Shown here: piece by piece, positions 35,062 through 43,579 of the stretch | Layout of the letters: each line of letters starts with the position of its first letter | Numbering within the stretch: position 1 is the stretch's first letter | Origin: Lysobacter antibioticus | GTDB lineage: Bacteria > Pseudomonadota > Gammaproteobacteria > Xanthomonadales > Xanthomonadaceae | Direction of reading: 5' to 3' | Assembly: GCF_001442535.1 (NCBI RefSeq) | Contig: NZ_CP013141.1 | Span: forward strand, 62,037 to 126,036 | Length of the DNA stretch: 64,000 nt | Notes under the pieces: model-generated | Told to the model about the DNA's origin: nothing | What the model saw: only the letters and a program-made list of their open reading frames with translations | The model's database searches: none | Position numbers and translations under genes: made by a program

Positions 35062-35952
35062 ATGGCCCATCCCCGGATCAATCTCGGTTCGCTGAAAGTG
35101 TTCGAGGCCGCCGCGCGTGCGCTCAGCCTCACCCGCGCCGCCGAAGAACTCAACGTCACCCAGGCCGCGGTCAGCCAGCAGGTCCGGCAGCTCGAAGCCC
35201 AGTTGGGCGTGGAACTGTTCCGGCGCTTGCCGCGCGGGCTCGCCCTTACCGATGAGGGGCTGGGCCTGTTGCCGGTGCTGCAGGAAGCCTTCGACCGCAT
35301 CGACGATGCGCTCGACCGGGTCGGCGATGGCCTGGCGCGCGAAGTCGTGCACGTCGGTGTGGTCGGCACTTTCGCCAGCGGTTGGCTGTTGCCGCGGCTG
35401 GCCGATTTCGCGCGCCGTCATCCCGCGGTCGACGTCCGCATCAGCACCCACAACAATCGCGTCGACCCGGCCGGCGAAGGACTGGATTACGCGATCCGCT
35501 ACGGTCGCGGCAATTGGCCGGGCATGGAAAGCCGCTTCCTGATGCCGGCGCCATTGACGCCCCTGTGCACGCCGAGCCTTGCCGCGCAACTACGCGGTGC
35601 GGCCGAACTGTCGCGTTTCCCGCTGCTGCGCTCTTACTTCGTCGACGATTGGCGCTTGTGGTTCGAAGCGGCGCAGGTCGTGCCGAACGGGCCGGTCAAC
35701 GGGCCGATCTTCGATTCGTCGGTGACGATGGTGCAATGCGCGTTGCAGGGGCTCGGCATCGCCCTGGCGCCGCCGGCGATGTTCGAGCGCGAGATCGCCG
35801 AAGGCCGCTTGCTGCAACCCTTTGAGCCGATGCTCGACGCCGGCGGCTATTGGCTGACCCGGCTCGCCCTGAAGCCGGCGAGCGCGGGTGCGACGGCGTT
35901 CGCGGCGTGGCTGGAGGGCGAGTGCGGCGGCCCGGCCGGCGATAGCGCCTAA
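35062..35952 (+). CDS. LysR family transcriptional regulator (GcvA/AmpR-like)
   Basis: A 296-residue LTTR. The N-terminal winged HTH is at residues 8-66 (LTRAAEELNVTQAAVSQQVRQLEAQLG), and a substrate-binding domain follows (LPRLADFARRHPAVDVRIS, then LDYAIRYGRG). The binding-domain segment DYAIRYGRG is typical of the GcvA/AmpR/beta-lactamase-regulator subgroup. No divergent partner gene is adjacent: the TetR/VOC locus starts further on. The start has CGGAG upstream. Confidence 0.92.
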   Translation: MAHPRINLGSLKVFEAAARALSLTRAAEELNVTQAAVSQQVRQLEAQLGVELFRRLPRGLALTDEGLGLLPVLQEAFDRIDDALDRVGDGLAREVVHVGVVGTFASGWLLPRLADFARRHPAVDVRISTHNNRVDPAGEGLDYAIRYGRGNWPGMESRFLMPAPLTPLCTPSLAAQLRGAAELSRFPLLRSYFVDDWRLWFEAAQVVPNGPVNGPIFDSSVTMVQCALQGLGIALAPPAMFEREIAEGRLLQPFEPMLDAGGYWLTRLALKPASAGATAFAAWLEGECGGPAGDSA

Positions 35953-36008
35953 GCATTCCGGTTCGATGGATGCAGGCGTGCATCCCATTCGTCGTCGCGG
36001 ACCAATGC

Positions 36009-36632
36009 CTATTTACGTTTGCGCGCCGTCTTGCCGTCGCCCTTGCCGAGCGCCCGTTGCAACAACCACAGCATCGCGGCCTTGACGGCTTCGGGGTCGC
36101 CGCCGGCATCGATTTCCAGTGCGGCCCGATCGAAGGCGGCCGAGAGCAGCTTGGACAGGGCGTCGATGGACACGTCGTCGCCGCCGACTGCGGCGGCTAG
36201 ACCCGCATGCAAGGTCTCGGCCGCATTGGACTCGTCGATCGCCGCGATCTCGGCCAGGCCGAGCACGGCAGGGCCATCCAGCAACAGCAAACGGGTGCGG
36301 CCGGGCACGGCCATGGCCTGCAGATAGGCCTCGCTGCCGGCGATCAACGCCTCATACGCGCCCAAGCCGGCCGGTGCCGCGGCGACGATATCGCTGCGGA
36401 CGGCCTCGGCCTCGCGTTGCAGCACCTGCCGGAACAGGTCGCGCTTATCGACGAAGTGGTGATAGAGCGCCCCGCGCGTGGTGCCGGCCGCGACCGATAC
36501 CTCGGGCGTGGAGGTGTCGCCGTAGCCCTTGCTGACGAACAGGGCCCGCGCGGCCTCGAGCAAGGCGTGGCGGGTGGCTTCGGTGCGTTCGCGGTTGGAG
36601 CGGGGCGATCGGGACGGGTTGGCTTGTTGCAT
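36009..36632 (-). CDS. TetR family repressor, divergent from a VOC gene
   Basis: A 207-residue TetR regulator. The HTH is near the N-terminus (RHALLEAARALFVSKGYGDTSTPEVSVAAGTTRGALYHHFVDKRDLF). Residues 85-200 form the ligand-binding helices. The ATG at 36632 is directly preceded by one of two perfect 17-bp palindromes, leaving no Shine-Dalgarno, so translation may be leaderless or rely on a displaced site. It very likely controls the divergent VOC gene and itself. Confidence 0.93.
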   Translation of the reverse strand: MQQANPSRSPRSNRERTEATRHALLEAARALFVSKGYGDTSTPEVSVAAGTTRGALYHHFVDKRDLFRQVLQREAEAVRSDIVAAAPAGLGAYEALIAGSEAYLQAMAVPGRTRLLLLDGPAVLGLAEIAAIDESNAAETLHAGLAAAVGGDDVSIDALSKLLSAAFDRAALEIDAGGDPEAVKAAMLWLLQRALGKGDGKTARKRK

Positions 36633-36649
36633 ACATACAGCCTGTATGT
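36633..36649. promoter_or_regulatory. TetR operator O1 (perfect 17-bp palindrome)
   Basis: ACATACAG C CTGTATGT, centred on 36641. It abuts the TetR start codon and is identical to O2 apart from the centre base. Repressor binding here would block TetR translation or transcription initiation. Confidence 0.9.
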
Positions 36650-36661
36650 TAATTTGGATTT

Positions 36662-36678
36662 ACATACAGACTGTATGT
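36662..36678. promoter_or_regulatory. TetR operator O2 (perfect 17-bp palindrome)
   Basis: ACATACAG A CTGTATGT, centred on 36670, 29 bp (close to three helical turns) from O1. It lies 22 bp upstream of the VOC start, overlapping its likely promoter. Confidence 0.9.
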
Positions 36679-36700
36679 CAAATCCCAGAGAGCAGACAAG

Positions 36701-37129
36701 ATGAAAGTCACCAGCTACTACCCCGTGATCATGACCCACGACGTCGCCGGCACCGCATCTTTCTACGAGGCCCATTTCGGCTTCGTGGCTTTGTTCAACA
36801 GCGACTGGTACGTGCATCTGCAGTCGGCGCAGGATCCCTCGATCAATCTGGCCGTGCTCGACGGGCGCCACCACACCATCCCCGAGTCCGGACGCGGCCG
36901 CGTCGGCGGCCTGCTGTTGAACTTCGAGGTCGAGGACGTCGACGCGGTTCACGCGCAGGTGCAGGGTGCCGGATTGCCGATCCTGCTGAGCCTGCGCGAC
37001 GAGGCCTTCGGCCAGCGCCATTTCATCACCAGCGATCCGAACGGTGTGCTGATCGACATCATCAAGCCGATTCCGCCGAGCGGCGAGTTCGTCGAACAGT
37101 ACGATGCAGGCGCATTGCCGACGGCGTGA
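36701..37129 (+). CDS. VOC family protein controlled by adjacent TetR
   Basis: A 142-residue glyoxalase-fold protein: [36 protein letters not shown] in the first module, [27 protein letters not shown] in the second, and [28 protein letters not shown] at the end. The pattern resembles antibiotic-binding (FosX/bleomycin-resistance-like) VOC proteins rather than lactoylglutathione lyases. Being divergent to a TetR repressor with two operators implies induction by a small molecule, perhaps the substrate. The start has GAGAGC upstream. Confidence 0.9.
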   Translation: MKVTSYYPVIMTHDVAGTASFYEAHFGFVALFNSDWYVHLQSAQDPSINLAVLDGRHHTIPESGRGRVGGLLLNFEVEDVDAVHAQVQGAGLPILLSLRDEAFGQRHFITSDPNGVLIDIIKPIPPSGEFVEQYDAGALPTA

Positions 37130-37337
37130 TCGCAGGATCGTGCCGTACGCATGAGGCAAGTGGCGCAGTAGCGCCGTGTCCGGTAACAATGCCGCGATGA
37201 AATGGCGCGAAGTAGGTCGATACGGCCGCTTCGGTAATTTCGAGCGACCGGCGCCGCCGCGGCTTTTTCGCAGCGGCGGATGCCCATTACTTGCAATGCG
37301 CTTGCATCCGCATGCGCTCCTTTACCCGAGGTGATTC

Positions 37338-38873
37338 GTGAAGTCAGTCGGTCCCGCCGCCAAGGCCTTGGCGGCTCTGGCATGTGCTTTCAGCATGTCC
37401 GCGAATGCCCAGCCGCCTTTTCAAGCTTCGCCGCTGCAAGTGCCGGAGCAATGGGCCGACTATTGGGCACGGGCAAAAAAGGCCGATGGGATCGTCGATG
37501 AAGAAGCGCGATGCAAGGCTTATCCGGATTTGCCCGGAAACCACTGGAGCGATGGTGCGGCGCAAGGGCGTTGCAGCTTGCTGCGCAAGCCGGCCTGGTC
37601 CTTGCCCCAGATCGACGCGATGTTGTCGAGCTCCGGCGGTTCTGCGGACTTGGAGCGGCGTTTCGCCGCCTTGCTGAAGGCGCACTACGACGATCAATCG
37701 CAGCGCGAACAGATATTTCGTTCGCTCGAGGCTTTCGACAAGAGCTCTTCGGCCGGGGTAGTGGCGCAGCGCTGGTTAAAGCTGGCGCCGGAAAGCGCAT
37801 TTGCGCATGCGGCCTTGGCGAACCACTACAAAAATGCGGGCTGGGCCGAGCGTGGAACCGCTTCGGTATCCAACACGCCTTCGGGGCAGCTCGAGAAAAT
37901 GGGGCAGTTGTTCGCCCAGGCGATTCCGCTGTACCTGAAGGCGCTCGAGATCGAGCCCCGTCTTAGCGTTGCCTGCTACGAACTCGCTGGCATAGGACGC
38001 CAATCGTCGGGCGAACTGCGGCAGATGGCGACGGAGCGCTGTCTCAGCGTCGATCCGGATTCGTATTACGTCGTATACGAACGCATCCGTTCCGCGCAGC
38101 CCAACTGGGGCGGCTCGATGGAGGAAATGACCAACGCCGTGGCCTATGCAGCTGCGCGGACCAAGAACAACCCCATCCTGGGAGCCGTTCTGGGCGAGGC
38201 GGCGGGATATCCCCTCACTCGACTCGATCCGGACAGTCTGCCGAAAGAAGCATTGACCGAGGTCTCGCGCATGGCGCCGAGCGGGACCTTGATGAACTAT
38301 GCGAGCAATGCTTACGCGCAGTCCGGCGATTACTGGTCCGCGTTCGCCTATGCCTCGCAGGCAACGCGATTCTGGCCCCGTAATGCGCGGTTTCGCGCCG
38401 AACGCGGTTGGTGGCTGATGCAACTGGGCTACTACGATTGGGCCGCTAAGGACCTCGGGGTGGCACTGGAGGAGGCGCCCGGCAACGACTACCACCTGAA
38501 TGCGATGGCGGAAGCGGTATATCGCTCGCAAGGCCTACGCGCTGCGCGGCCTTACTACAAGGAAGCGATGAAGGGCGACATGCGGCAGACCGCTTCGTTG
38601 CGTTATTGCGAAAGTTTCGTCATGGAAGATCCGGTGCCCGCCGAAGCCAAACAATGCAGCGCGCAACTGGTGGCGGAGTTCCCGAGTTTGGGCGAGGGAT
38701 TGGCCTTGCGCGCGCGAGCCCTGTATCGGGCGAAGGATCCTGGCGCGCTCGAGGCCATCGATAGCTTCCTGGCGCAGTCCTATCTGATCGGCGACCCGGA
38801 GAAGCGCGGGGTCATCGATGAGGCCACTCGTTGGAAGGAAGAGCTCTCGAAATCGGCCAAGCCAGGTGGCTGA
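37338..38873 (+). CDS. Exported TPR-like protein (DUF4034)
   Basis: A 511-residue exported protein starting at GTG with GAGGTGATTC upstream. A Sec signal (MKSVGPAAKALAALACAFSMSANAQ) is followed by a helix-turn-helix-rich body with TPR-like repeats (WLKLAPESAFAHAALANHYKNAG, LYLKALEIEPRLSVACYELAG, LGVALEEAPGNDYHLNAMAEA). The region AQPNWGGSMEEMTNAVAYAA fits the DUF4034 signature. It is probably periplasmic and may mediate protein contacts. No partner gene adjoins it. Confidence 0.83.
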   Translation: MKSVGPAAKALAALACAFSMSANAQPPFQASPLQVPEQWADYWARAKKADGIVDEEARCKAYPDLPGNHWSDGAAQGRCSLLRKPAWSLPQIDAMLSSSGGSADLERRFAALLKAHYDDQSQREQIFRSLEAFDKSSSAGVVAQRWLKLAPESAFAHAALANHYKNAGWAERGTASVSNTPSGQLEKMGQLFAQAIPLYLKALEIEPRLSVACYELAGIGRQSSGELRQMATERCLSVDPDSYYVVYERIRSAQPNWGGSMEEMTNAVAYAAARTKNNPILGAVLGEAAGYPLTRLDPDSLPKEALTEVSRMAPSGTLMNYASNAYAQSGDYWSAFAYASQATRFWPRNARFRAERGWWLMQLGYYDWAAKDLGVALEEAPGNDYHLNAMAEAVYRSQGLRAARPYYKEAMKGDMRQTASLRYCESFVMEDPVPAEAKQCSAQLVAEFPSLGEGLALRARALYRAKDPGALEAIDSFLAQSYLIGDPEKRGVIDEATRWKEELSKSAKPGG

Positions 38874-38933
38874 GCCTTGTTCCAGGCCCATGAGCACGGT
38901 TGGCAGATCGAATCGGCACGGTCAATGCGCCCG

Positions 38934-38959
38934 GACCAAGCCCGATACCGGGCTTGGTC
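38934..38959. terminator. Hairpin between convergent genes
   Basis: An 11-bp perfect stem (GACCAAGCCCG / CGGGCTTGGTC) with an ATAC loop, between the TPR-like and the small membrane protein genes. Probably a bidirectional terminator without a U-run. Confidence 0.6.
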
Positions 38960-38974
38960 GCTCGGATGCAGCGC

Positions 38975-39232
38975 CTATCGGTTTCGGCGCCACCGCCGCG
39001 CTGCGATCAGCAATCCGATCCCGACCGCGGTCGAGACGATGCCCGCCGGCAACGCATAAGGACTCTGCGTCGGCACGATCCGTAGATAGGTATGGCTCGA
39101 CGACTGCATCAGCAGTATCGGACGATCGCCCAGGGCGTGGGCGAGGATCGCGCACACACCGAACGCAGCCAGCGCCACGCCTGCAAGGGTCAACAGGATC
39201 AAGCCGGTGGTAGAACGTTTCGGTATCTGCAT
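38975..39232 (-). CDS. Small two-helix membrane protein
   Basis: An 85-residue protein with two hydrophobic helices (about residues 10-32 and 60-78) and a basic C-terminus (ARRWRRNR) that should lie in the cytoplasm. No family recognised. The start is ATG 39232 without a strong ribosome site. Coding status rests mainly on its membrane-protein character. Confidence 0.55.
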   Translation of the reverse strand: MQIPKRSTTGLILLTLAGVALAAFGVCAILAHALGDRPILLMQSSSHTYLRIVPTQSPYALPAGIVSTAVGIGLLIAARRWRRNR

Positions 39233-39377
39233 GAGTCGGCGAGGAGTTCGCTCTCGATCGGTGGGGCGTGGGCGGCCAGCATAGCCGCTCGACCCAGCTG
39301 TCCGCGGCTCGCGGACCCGGCCCGCTGCCCGGCCTCGGCCGTTGCAATACCCCAGCCCGCTCGCTCAGGCACCGCCG

Positions 39378-40241
39378 TCACTTCGTCTGCGGCGGATACA
39401 TCTCGCCGTACTTCAGCTCGGTGTCGACGAAGCTGGTGAGGTTGATCGGGCAGTTGTAGTAATCCGAATGCGCGCAAAGGAAGCTGTAGAGGGTGTTCAA
39501 GTTGAGCGTCATCGTCTTGGGCGCTTCGCCGGCGGGGAAGTGCGTTTCGAGCACGCGGCCGCCGCCGTAGCTGGTCTTCTTCGAGGTCTTGTCGGTCAGG
39601 AACAGCAGGACGTGGTTGATCTTCGTCCAGTCCTTTTCCTTGTTGAAGGCGCGCAGGTTGTAGGTCTTGCCGTGCAGCGGGAGCTCGATCTCGCCGATCC
39701 AGTACATCAGGCCGGTGTGGTTGCGCGAGTCCAGGTGGCTCACGCCGACCGGCACGTTCTTGCGCTTGAAGGTCGCGGTGACCACGCCCTTGGGGTCGTA
39801 GGGAAAGAAGCTCAGGCTCTTGAAGCGCTGGGCCGGCAGCTTCGGGTTGTACAGCCAGGCCTTGATCGAGTTTTCGTAGACGGTGCCGCGCACGATCAGC
39901 CCGTCCGGCAGCGTCTGTTGTTGTTCCTTGGCTTTCAGCAGATCGACCTCGGCCAGCCCCGGGCCACGGATCAGGGCGCGGCCGTTCTCGTAGGACATGC
40001 TGACCTGGCCCTTGTCGCCGGGCTGTACGGCCCAGCGGATGTCGGCGGGCGCGCGCGCCGGTGCGAGATGCACGGTCTTGCCGGCATCGACGACGGCGAC
40101 GTCCTGGATCGCATACATGCCGGTGGGGCCGCCGGCGTGTTGGGCCATCGCCGCGCGGAAATCGTCCCAGTCCTTGCGGGGATCGGCGATCGCGAGGGTG
40201 GGCAGGCTGAGCAACAGGATCGAGCAGAGCAAGGAGCGCAT
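39378..40241 (-). CDS. Exported DUF1684 protein
   Basis: A 287-residue exported protein (signal MRSLLCSILLLSLPTLAIA). The remainder shows the DUF1684 signature: SLSFFPYDPKGVVTATF, LYWIGEIELP-like strands (GLMYWIGEIELPLHGKTYNL), FLTDKTSKKTSYGGGRVLET, and the conserved end LYSFLCAHSDYYNCPIN. This family is periplasmic and of unknown function. Two cysteines in the last motif are invariant. The start at 40241 has AGGACC upstream. Confidence 0.88.
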   Translation of the reverse strand: MRSLLCSILLLSLPTLAIADPRKDWDDFRAAMAQHAGGPTGMYAIQDVAVVDAGKTVHLAPARAPADIRWAVQPGDKGQVSMSYENGRALIRGPGLAEVDLLKAKEQQQTLPDGLIVRGTVYENSIKAWLYNPKLPAQRFKSLSFFPYDPKGVVTATFKRKNVPVGVSHLDSRNHTGLMYWIGEIELPLHGKTYNLRAFNKEKDWTKINHVLLFLTDKTSKKTSYGGGRVLETHFPAGEAPKTMTLNLNTLYSFLCAHSDYYNCPINLTSFVDTELKYGEMYPPQTK

Positions 40242-40410
40242 GACGGGGTCCTGGAAGAGAAGCGTGAATGGGCGGTCGAGGACAGAGCACGCTAGCGCGG
40301 CCCGAGTGGCCGTGTGTGCGCTGTCTTGATGATCCGACGAACGGGGAGGGCCGGAATCGACATCGGTCGTGCGGCCGCCGGATAAAGCGGCGCCCGGTGA
40401 AATGCCGGTT

Positions 40411-40704
40411 TCAGTTCGTGCAGGCACGCTCGATCGCCCGTATGCCGGCCTCCATGCGCAGGCGTGCGGGGGGATTCGCCGAGTGCACGTTGATCGCCGG
40501 CGGCTGGAACCCGCGCGTAACCACGGCTGCTTCTATCCATACGATCACGTCGTAGCCGGTGCCGCGCTCGTCGTCGCCGAGGTCATGATCGAGACTGATC
40601 CGCGCGACTTCGCCGGTTTCGAGCAGGGCGATGGCCTCGTCGGGCCAGAACACGCGCACCCAGCCCTCGGGGGTATTGCGTTCGTCGTCCAGATACACAC
40701 GCAT
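40411..40704 (-). CDS. Cyclic-phosphate processing receiver (cREC) domain protein
   Basis: A 97-residue single-domain protein. MRVYLDDERNTPEGWVRVFW and ISLDHDLGDDERGTGYDVIVWIE match the cREC (cyclic-phosphate processing REC-like) family found with RNA-repair or nucleotide-second-messenger genes. The acidic pair LDDE and the HDLGDDE resemble receiver active-site residues. No RNA-processing partner is nearby. The start at 40704 has CAGGACC upstream. Confidence 0.83.
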   Translation of the reverse strand: MRVYLDDERNTPEGWVRVFWPDEAIALLETGEVARISLDHDLGDDERGTGYDVIVWIEAAVVTRGFQPPAINVHSANPPARLRMEAGIRAIERACTN

Positions 40705-40823
40705 CGTGCGGTCCTGCGGAAGTGAACCGCCATGTTGCCATGACCGCTCGCCGTGGAATGCCTGCTGCAACCGCTCGGCCCCGCCCCGTATCTCTTGCGA
40801 CTCCACAGTGGAGACCAACCAAG

Positions 40824-41966
40824 ATGCGTAGCGATTGGCAGAAGCGAGCGACGAGCTGGATCGTCGTGGCCGCCCTGGGCCTGACCGCAGTCACGAATGC
40901 CGCGGCGCAGCAGACGGCCAAGCCGGGTAGCCGGGCAGAGGCGACCCGGCTGATCGCCGATCTGCGCCGGATCGTCACCCCGGAAGGCGTGGAACGGGCC
41001 GAGAAGGTGAAGATCGGCGGGATCGAGCAGTGGGTGACGATCCGGGGCGTCGACAAGCGCAACCCGGTGCTGTTGATGCTGCACGGCGGGCCGGGCTTCG
41101 TGGAAATGCCGTTCAGCTGGTACTTCCAGCGCGGTTGGGAGGACTACTTCACCGTCGTGCAGTGGGACCAGCGCGGCGCCGGCAAGACCTATCTGCTCAA
41201 CGATCCGGCCAAGCTCGAGCCGACGATGACGCGCGAGCGCATGGTCGAGGACACCGAGGAGATGGTGGCCTGGCTGCGCCGCGAATTCGGCAAGGACAAG
41301 ATCTTCGTGCTCGGTCATTCCTGGGGCAGCGTGCTCGGTCTGGAATTCGCCCAGCGCCGCCCGCAGTGGCTGCACGCCTACATCGGCATGGGCCAGGTCA
41401 CCAATTCGCCGGAAAGCGAACGCCGCGGCCTGCAGTTCGCGCTCGACCGCGCCCAACGCGACGGCAACGCCGAAGCGCTGCGCGAACTTGCCTCGATCGA
41501 AGGCTATGCGCAGCCGGGCAAGCCGCCCAAGATCGAGGACCTGTACCTGCAACGCAAGTGGCTGGGCCATTACGGTGGCGCCATGCGCAGTCTGCAGGGC
41601 TACGACACGGTCTCGGCCGCGGTCGCGTTGGCGCCGGAATACAGCGATGCCGAGATCGCGCGCATCTGGGAGGGCAACGAGTTCTCGGAAAAGCGCTTGC
41701 TGATCGAGGCGCTGCAGCGCGACTACAGCTCGGTCAAGCGCCTGGACTGCCCGGTGATCCTGTTCAACGGCCGCGACGACTACAACGTCTCGTCGGCACT
41801 CGCGGCCGAATGGTTCGGACGCCTGCAGGCGCCGTCCAAGCAATTGGTCTGGTTCGAGCGGTCCGCGCACGTCATGTTCACCGAGGAGCCCGGCAAGACC
41901 CTGGTCTCGCTGGTGCGCTATGCCCGTCCGATCGCCGAGCGCGCCGGAGATGTTGCGCCGGAATGA
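40824..41966 (+). CDS. Exported S33-type alpha/beta hydrolase (proline iminopeptidase-like)
   Basis: A 380-residue exported protein. A Sec-like signal (WIVVAALGLTAVTNAAAQ) is followed by MLHGGPGF, WDQRGAGKTY, nucleophile elbow LGHSWGS, acid in NGRDDYNVS, and the His segment FERSAHVMFTEEPG. It is a paralogue of the 14025 hydrolase, with a shared AEKVKIGGIEQWVTIRG-type start. A GGAG ribosome site lies about 11 bases before ATG 40824. It probably works on peptides or esters in the periplasm. Confidence 0.87.
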   Translation: MRSDWQKRATSWIVVAALGLTAVTNAAAQQTAKPGSRAEATRLIADLRRIVTPEGVERAEKVKIGGIEQWVTIRGVDKRNPVLLMLHGGPGFVEMPFSWYFQRGWEDYFTVVQWDQRGAGKTYLLNDPAKLEPTMTRERMVEDTEEMVAWLRREFGKDKIFVLGHSWGSVLGLEFAQRRPQWLHAYIGMGQVTNSPESERRGLQFALDRAQRDGNAEALRELASIEGYAQPGKPPKIEDLYLQRKWLGHYGGAMRSLQGYDTVSAAVALAPEYSDAEIARIWEGNEFSEKRLLIEALQRDYSSVKRLDCPVILFNGRDDYNVSSALAAEWFGRLQAPSKQLVWFERSAHVMFTEEPGKTLVSLVRYARPIAERAGDVAPE

Positions 41967-42121
41967 GCGCTCGCGCACGGTTCCGGACATTGGCGGGCGG
42001 TCGCTTGTCCTCCTGATTCGGCCTGGCGGCGTTAGCTGGAGGAAACGTCGCGGATGCGGCGTTCCCTTCCGTTTCCGGGGCCTTGCCGAGTCGGCATCGC
42101 TCCGCCTCGCCGAGCCTGCCC

Positions 42122-42736
42122 ATGTCGCCTTTGTTGTCCGCCGAACTCGCCTGGTACGTCACCGGACGTTTCTATCGCACGCCCACCGGCTCGCTGGCCG
42201 ATTACGGCTATTTCCTGCACCTGTCCGGCATCGAGGGCGCCTTGTTCTCGGGCGCGGTCGGCGAAACCACCGCGCACTTCACCTTCGCCGCGCGCCCCTT
42301 CGTCGCGCCCGACGTCGACAACGGTGCGCTGACGCTCGGGCTGGACCCGGCCGGCGAGTTCTCGGTGTACCTGCAGCGCGAGCCGGCCGGCGATTTCGAT
42401 CGGCCCGATTCGTTCGCGCAGGGCGAGCGCATCGCGACCTTCCGCCGCACCGGCCTGGTGGTCGGCACCACGCTGGCGGCGCAGATCGGCGCGACCTCGA
42501 CCTCGGTGTTCGCCAATAACGTGTTCAGCGCGCGTCTGATCGACAGTTGGCCGTTCGAGTTCGGCGGCCGGCGCTACGACCTCAGCACGATCCTCGGCGG
42601 CGTGACCCAGTTCGGCACCGCCGCGACCACCCCGATCGCGTTTCCGGCGACGCCGCCGGCCGCGCCGATCTACGACCTGGTGCTGCCGTTCACCGGCTCG
42701 GCGATCGCCTTGTCGGCTCCGCAGCCGGGAGGTTGA
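42122..42736 (+). CDS. Hypothetical protein
   Basis: A 204-residue soluble protein, beta-strand-rich (WYVTGRFYRTP, YGYFLHLSGIEGALFSGAVGE, YVSL-type strands, FPATPPAAPIYDLVLPF). There is no signal peptide and no cysteine pair. It does not match a family I know. Start ATG 42122 with a weak site. It lies upstream of the orphan PAAR gene, about 160 bp apart, so a link to that is possible but unproven. Confidence 0.6.
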   Translation: MSPLLSAELAWYVTGRFYRTPTGSLADYGYFLHLSGIEGALFSGAVGETTAHFTFAARPFVAPDVDNGALTLGLDPAGEFSVYLQREPAGDFDRPDSFAQGERIATFRRTGLVVGTTLAAQIGATSTSVFANNVFSARLIDSWPFEFGGRRYDLSTILGGVTQFGTAATTPIAFPATPPAAPIYDLVLPFTGSAIALSAPQPGG

Positions 42737-42899
42737 CGATATGCGCAACTTTCGATTGCTCCCGAAGACCCCGGGGAAGACCGTTCGACATGACGCGCGT
42801 CTGCAAATGCGGAGCCGACGATCGCGCCGCGATTCACGCTGCGATCGTTGCGCCGTTTTCTTGCCTGAGGTCTGACCAAGTCGAGAGCGGAGGTGGGCG

Positions 42900-43208
42900 A
42901 TGGTTCGGCATTGGATAATGGTCGGCGATACGACCAGCAGCGGCGGCACGGTGCTGACCGGTTCGACGCCGGAGCGCGCCGGTGGCTTCAGTTGGGCGCG
43001 CGTTGGCGACGAGGTGCATTGCCACGAACACGGGCTGACGATCGTCCTGACCGGCGACCCGACCCATCGGGTCGAGGGCAGCCCGGCGGCGCGCCACGGC
43101 GATTTCTGCCTGTGCGGCTGCATCCTGATTTCCCTGCGCCAGGTGCGTTCCATCGTCGAATCGGAACGCGGTTATGGCTTGATGCCGTACGGGCCGATGA
43201 CCGATTGA
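42900..43208 (+). CDS. PAAR domain protein
   Basis: A 102-residue protein. IMVGDTTSSGGTVLTGS and then RVGDEVHCHEHGLTIVLTGDPTHRVEGSPAARHGDFCLCGCILIS match the PAAR-repeat cone that tips type VI spikes (Gly/His/Cys zinc-binding cap). The start has GGAGGTGGG 4 bases upstream. No VgrG or other T6SS component is seen in the window, so this is an orphan PAAR, perhaps a spike sharpener for effectors encoded elsewhere, or for the neighbouring hypothetical protein. Confidence 0.82.
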   Translation: MVRHWIMVGDTTSSGGTVLTGSTPERAGGFSWARVGDEVHCHEHGLTIVLTGDPTHRVEGSPAARHGDFCLCGCILISLRQVRSIVESERGYGLMPYGPMTD

Positions 43209-43579
43209 CGCGGGCCGATGCGCAGAGGGGGCAACAGCAAATCCCCTGCGCCGCAGCGTCTTCATCTTCGGCCCGATGTGCCGGGCGCCGGCCCCCTTTG
43301 TCAAAGGGGCAGAGGTTCGGCGGCTTCGGCAACGGAGTTTGGCACCCCGCTGGGTTGAGTCAACAGACCAGTCCGGAATGAGCAAACTCGAACCACGCCC
43401 GAAGAGTTCCCCCTTTAAAAAAGCGGGGGAGGGGGATTTGCTCTTGATCGAGAATGATCCTGCTGGGCGACGACAGGACTCTCCGGCGCTGCAGCCCCAC
43501 CCAATCCGGCTAGACTTCGCCGGGCCGGCGATCGTCCATGCAAGTCATCCGCTGCCGATGACAGGGCCGCCCGGCGGGC
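43209..43579. other. Intergenic stretch with an inverted repeat pair
   Basis: About 370 bp. It carries an inverted pair of related sequences: AGCAAATCCCC with a downstream CCCCCTTTGTCAAAGGGG (43228-43315, interrupted by about 45 bp), and the opposite-oriented TTCCCCCTTTAAAAAAGC then GGGGGATTTGCT (about 43407-43444). No gene is credible. Confidence 0.55.
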
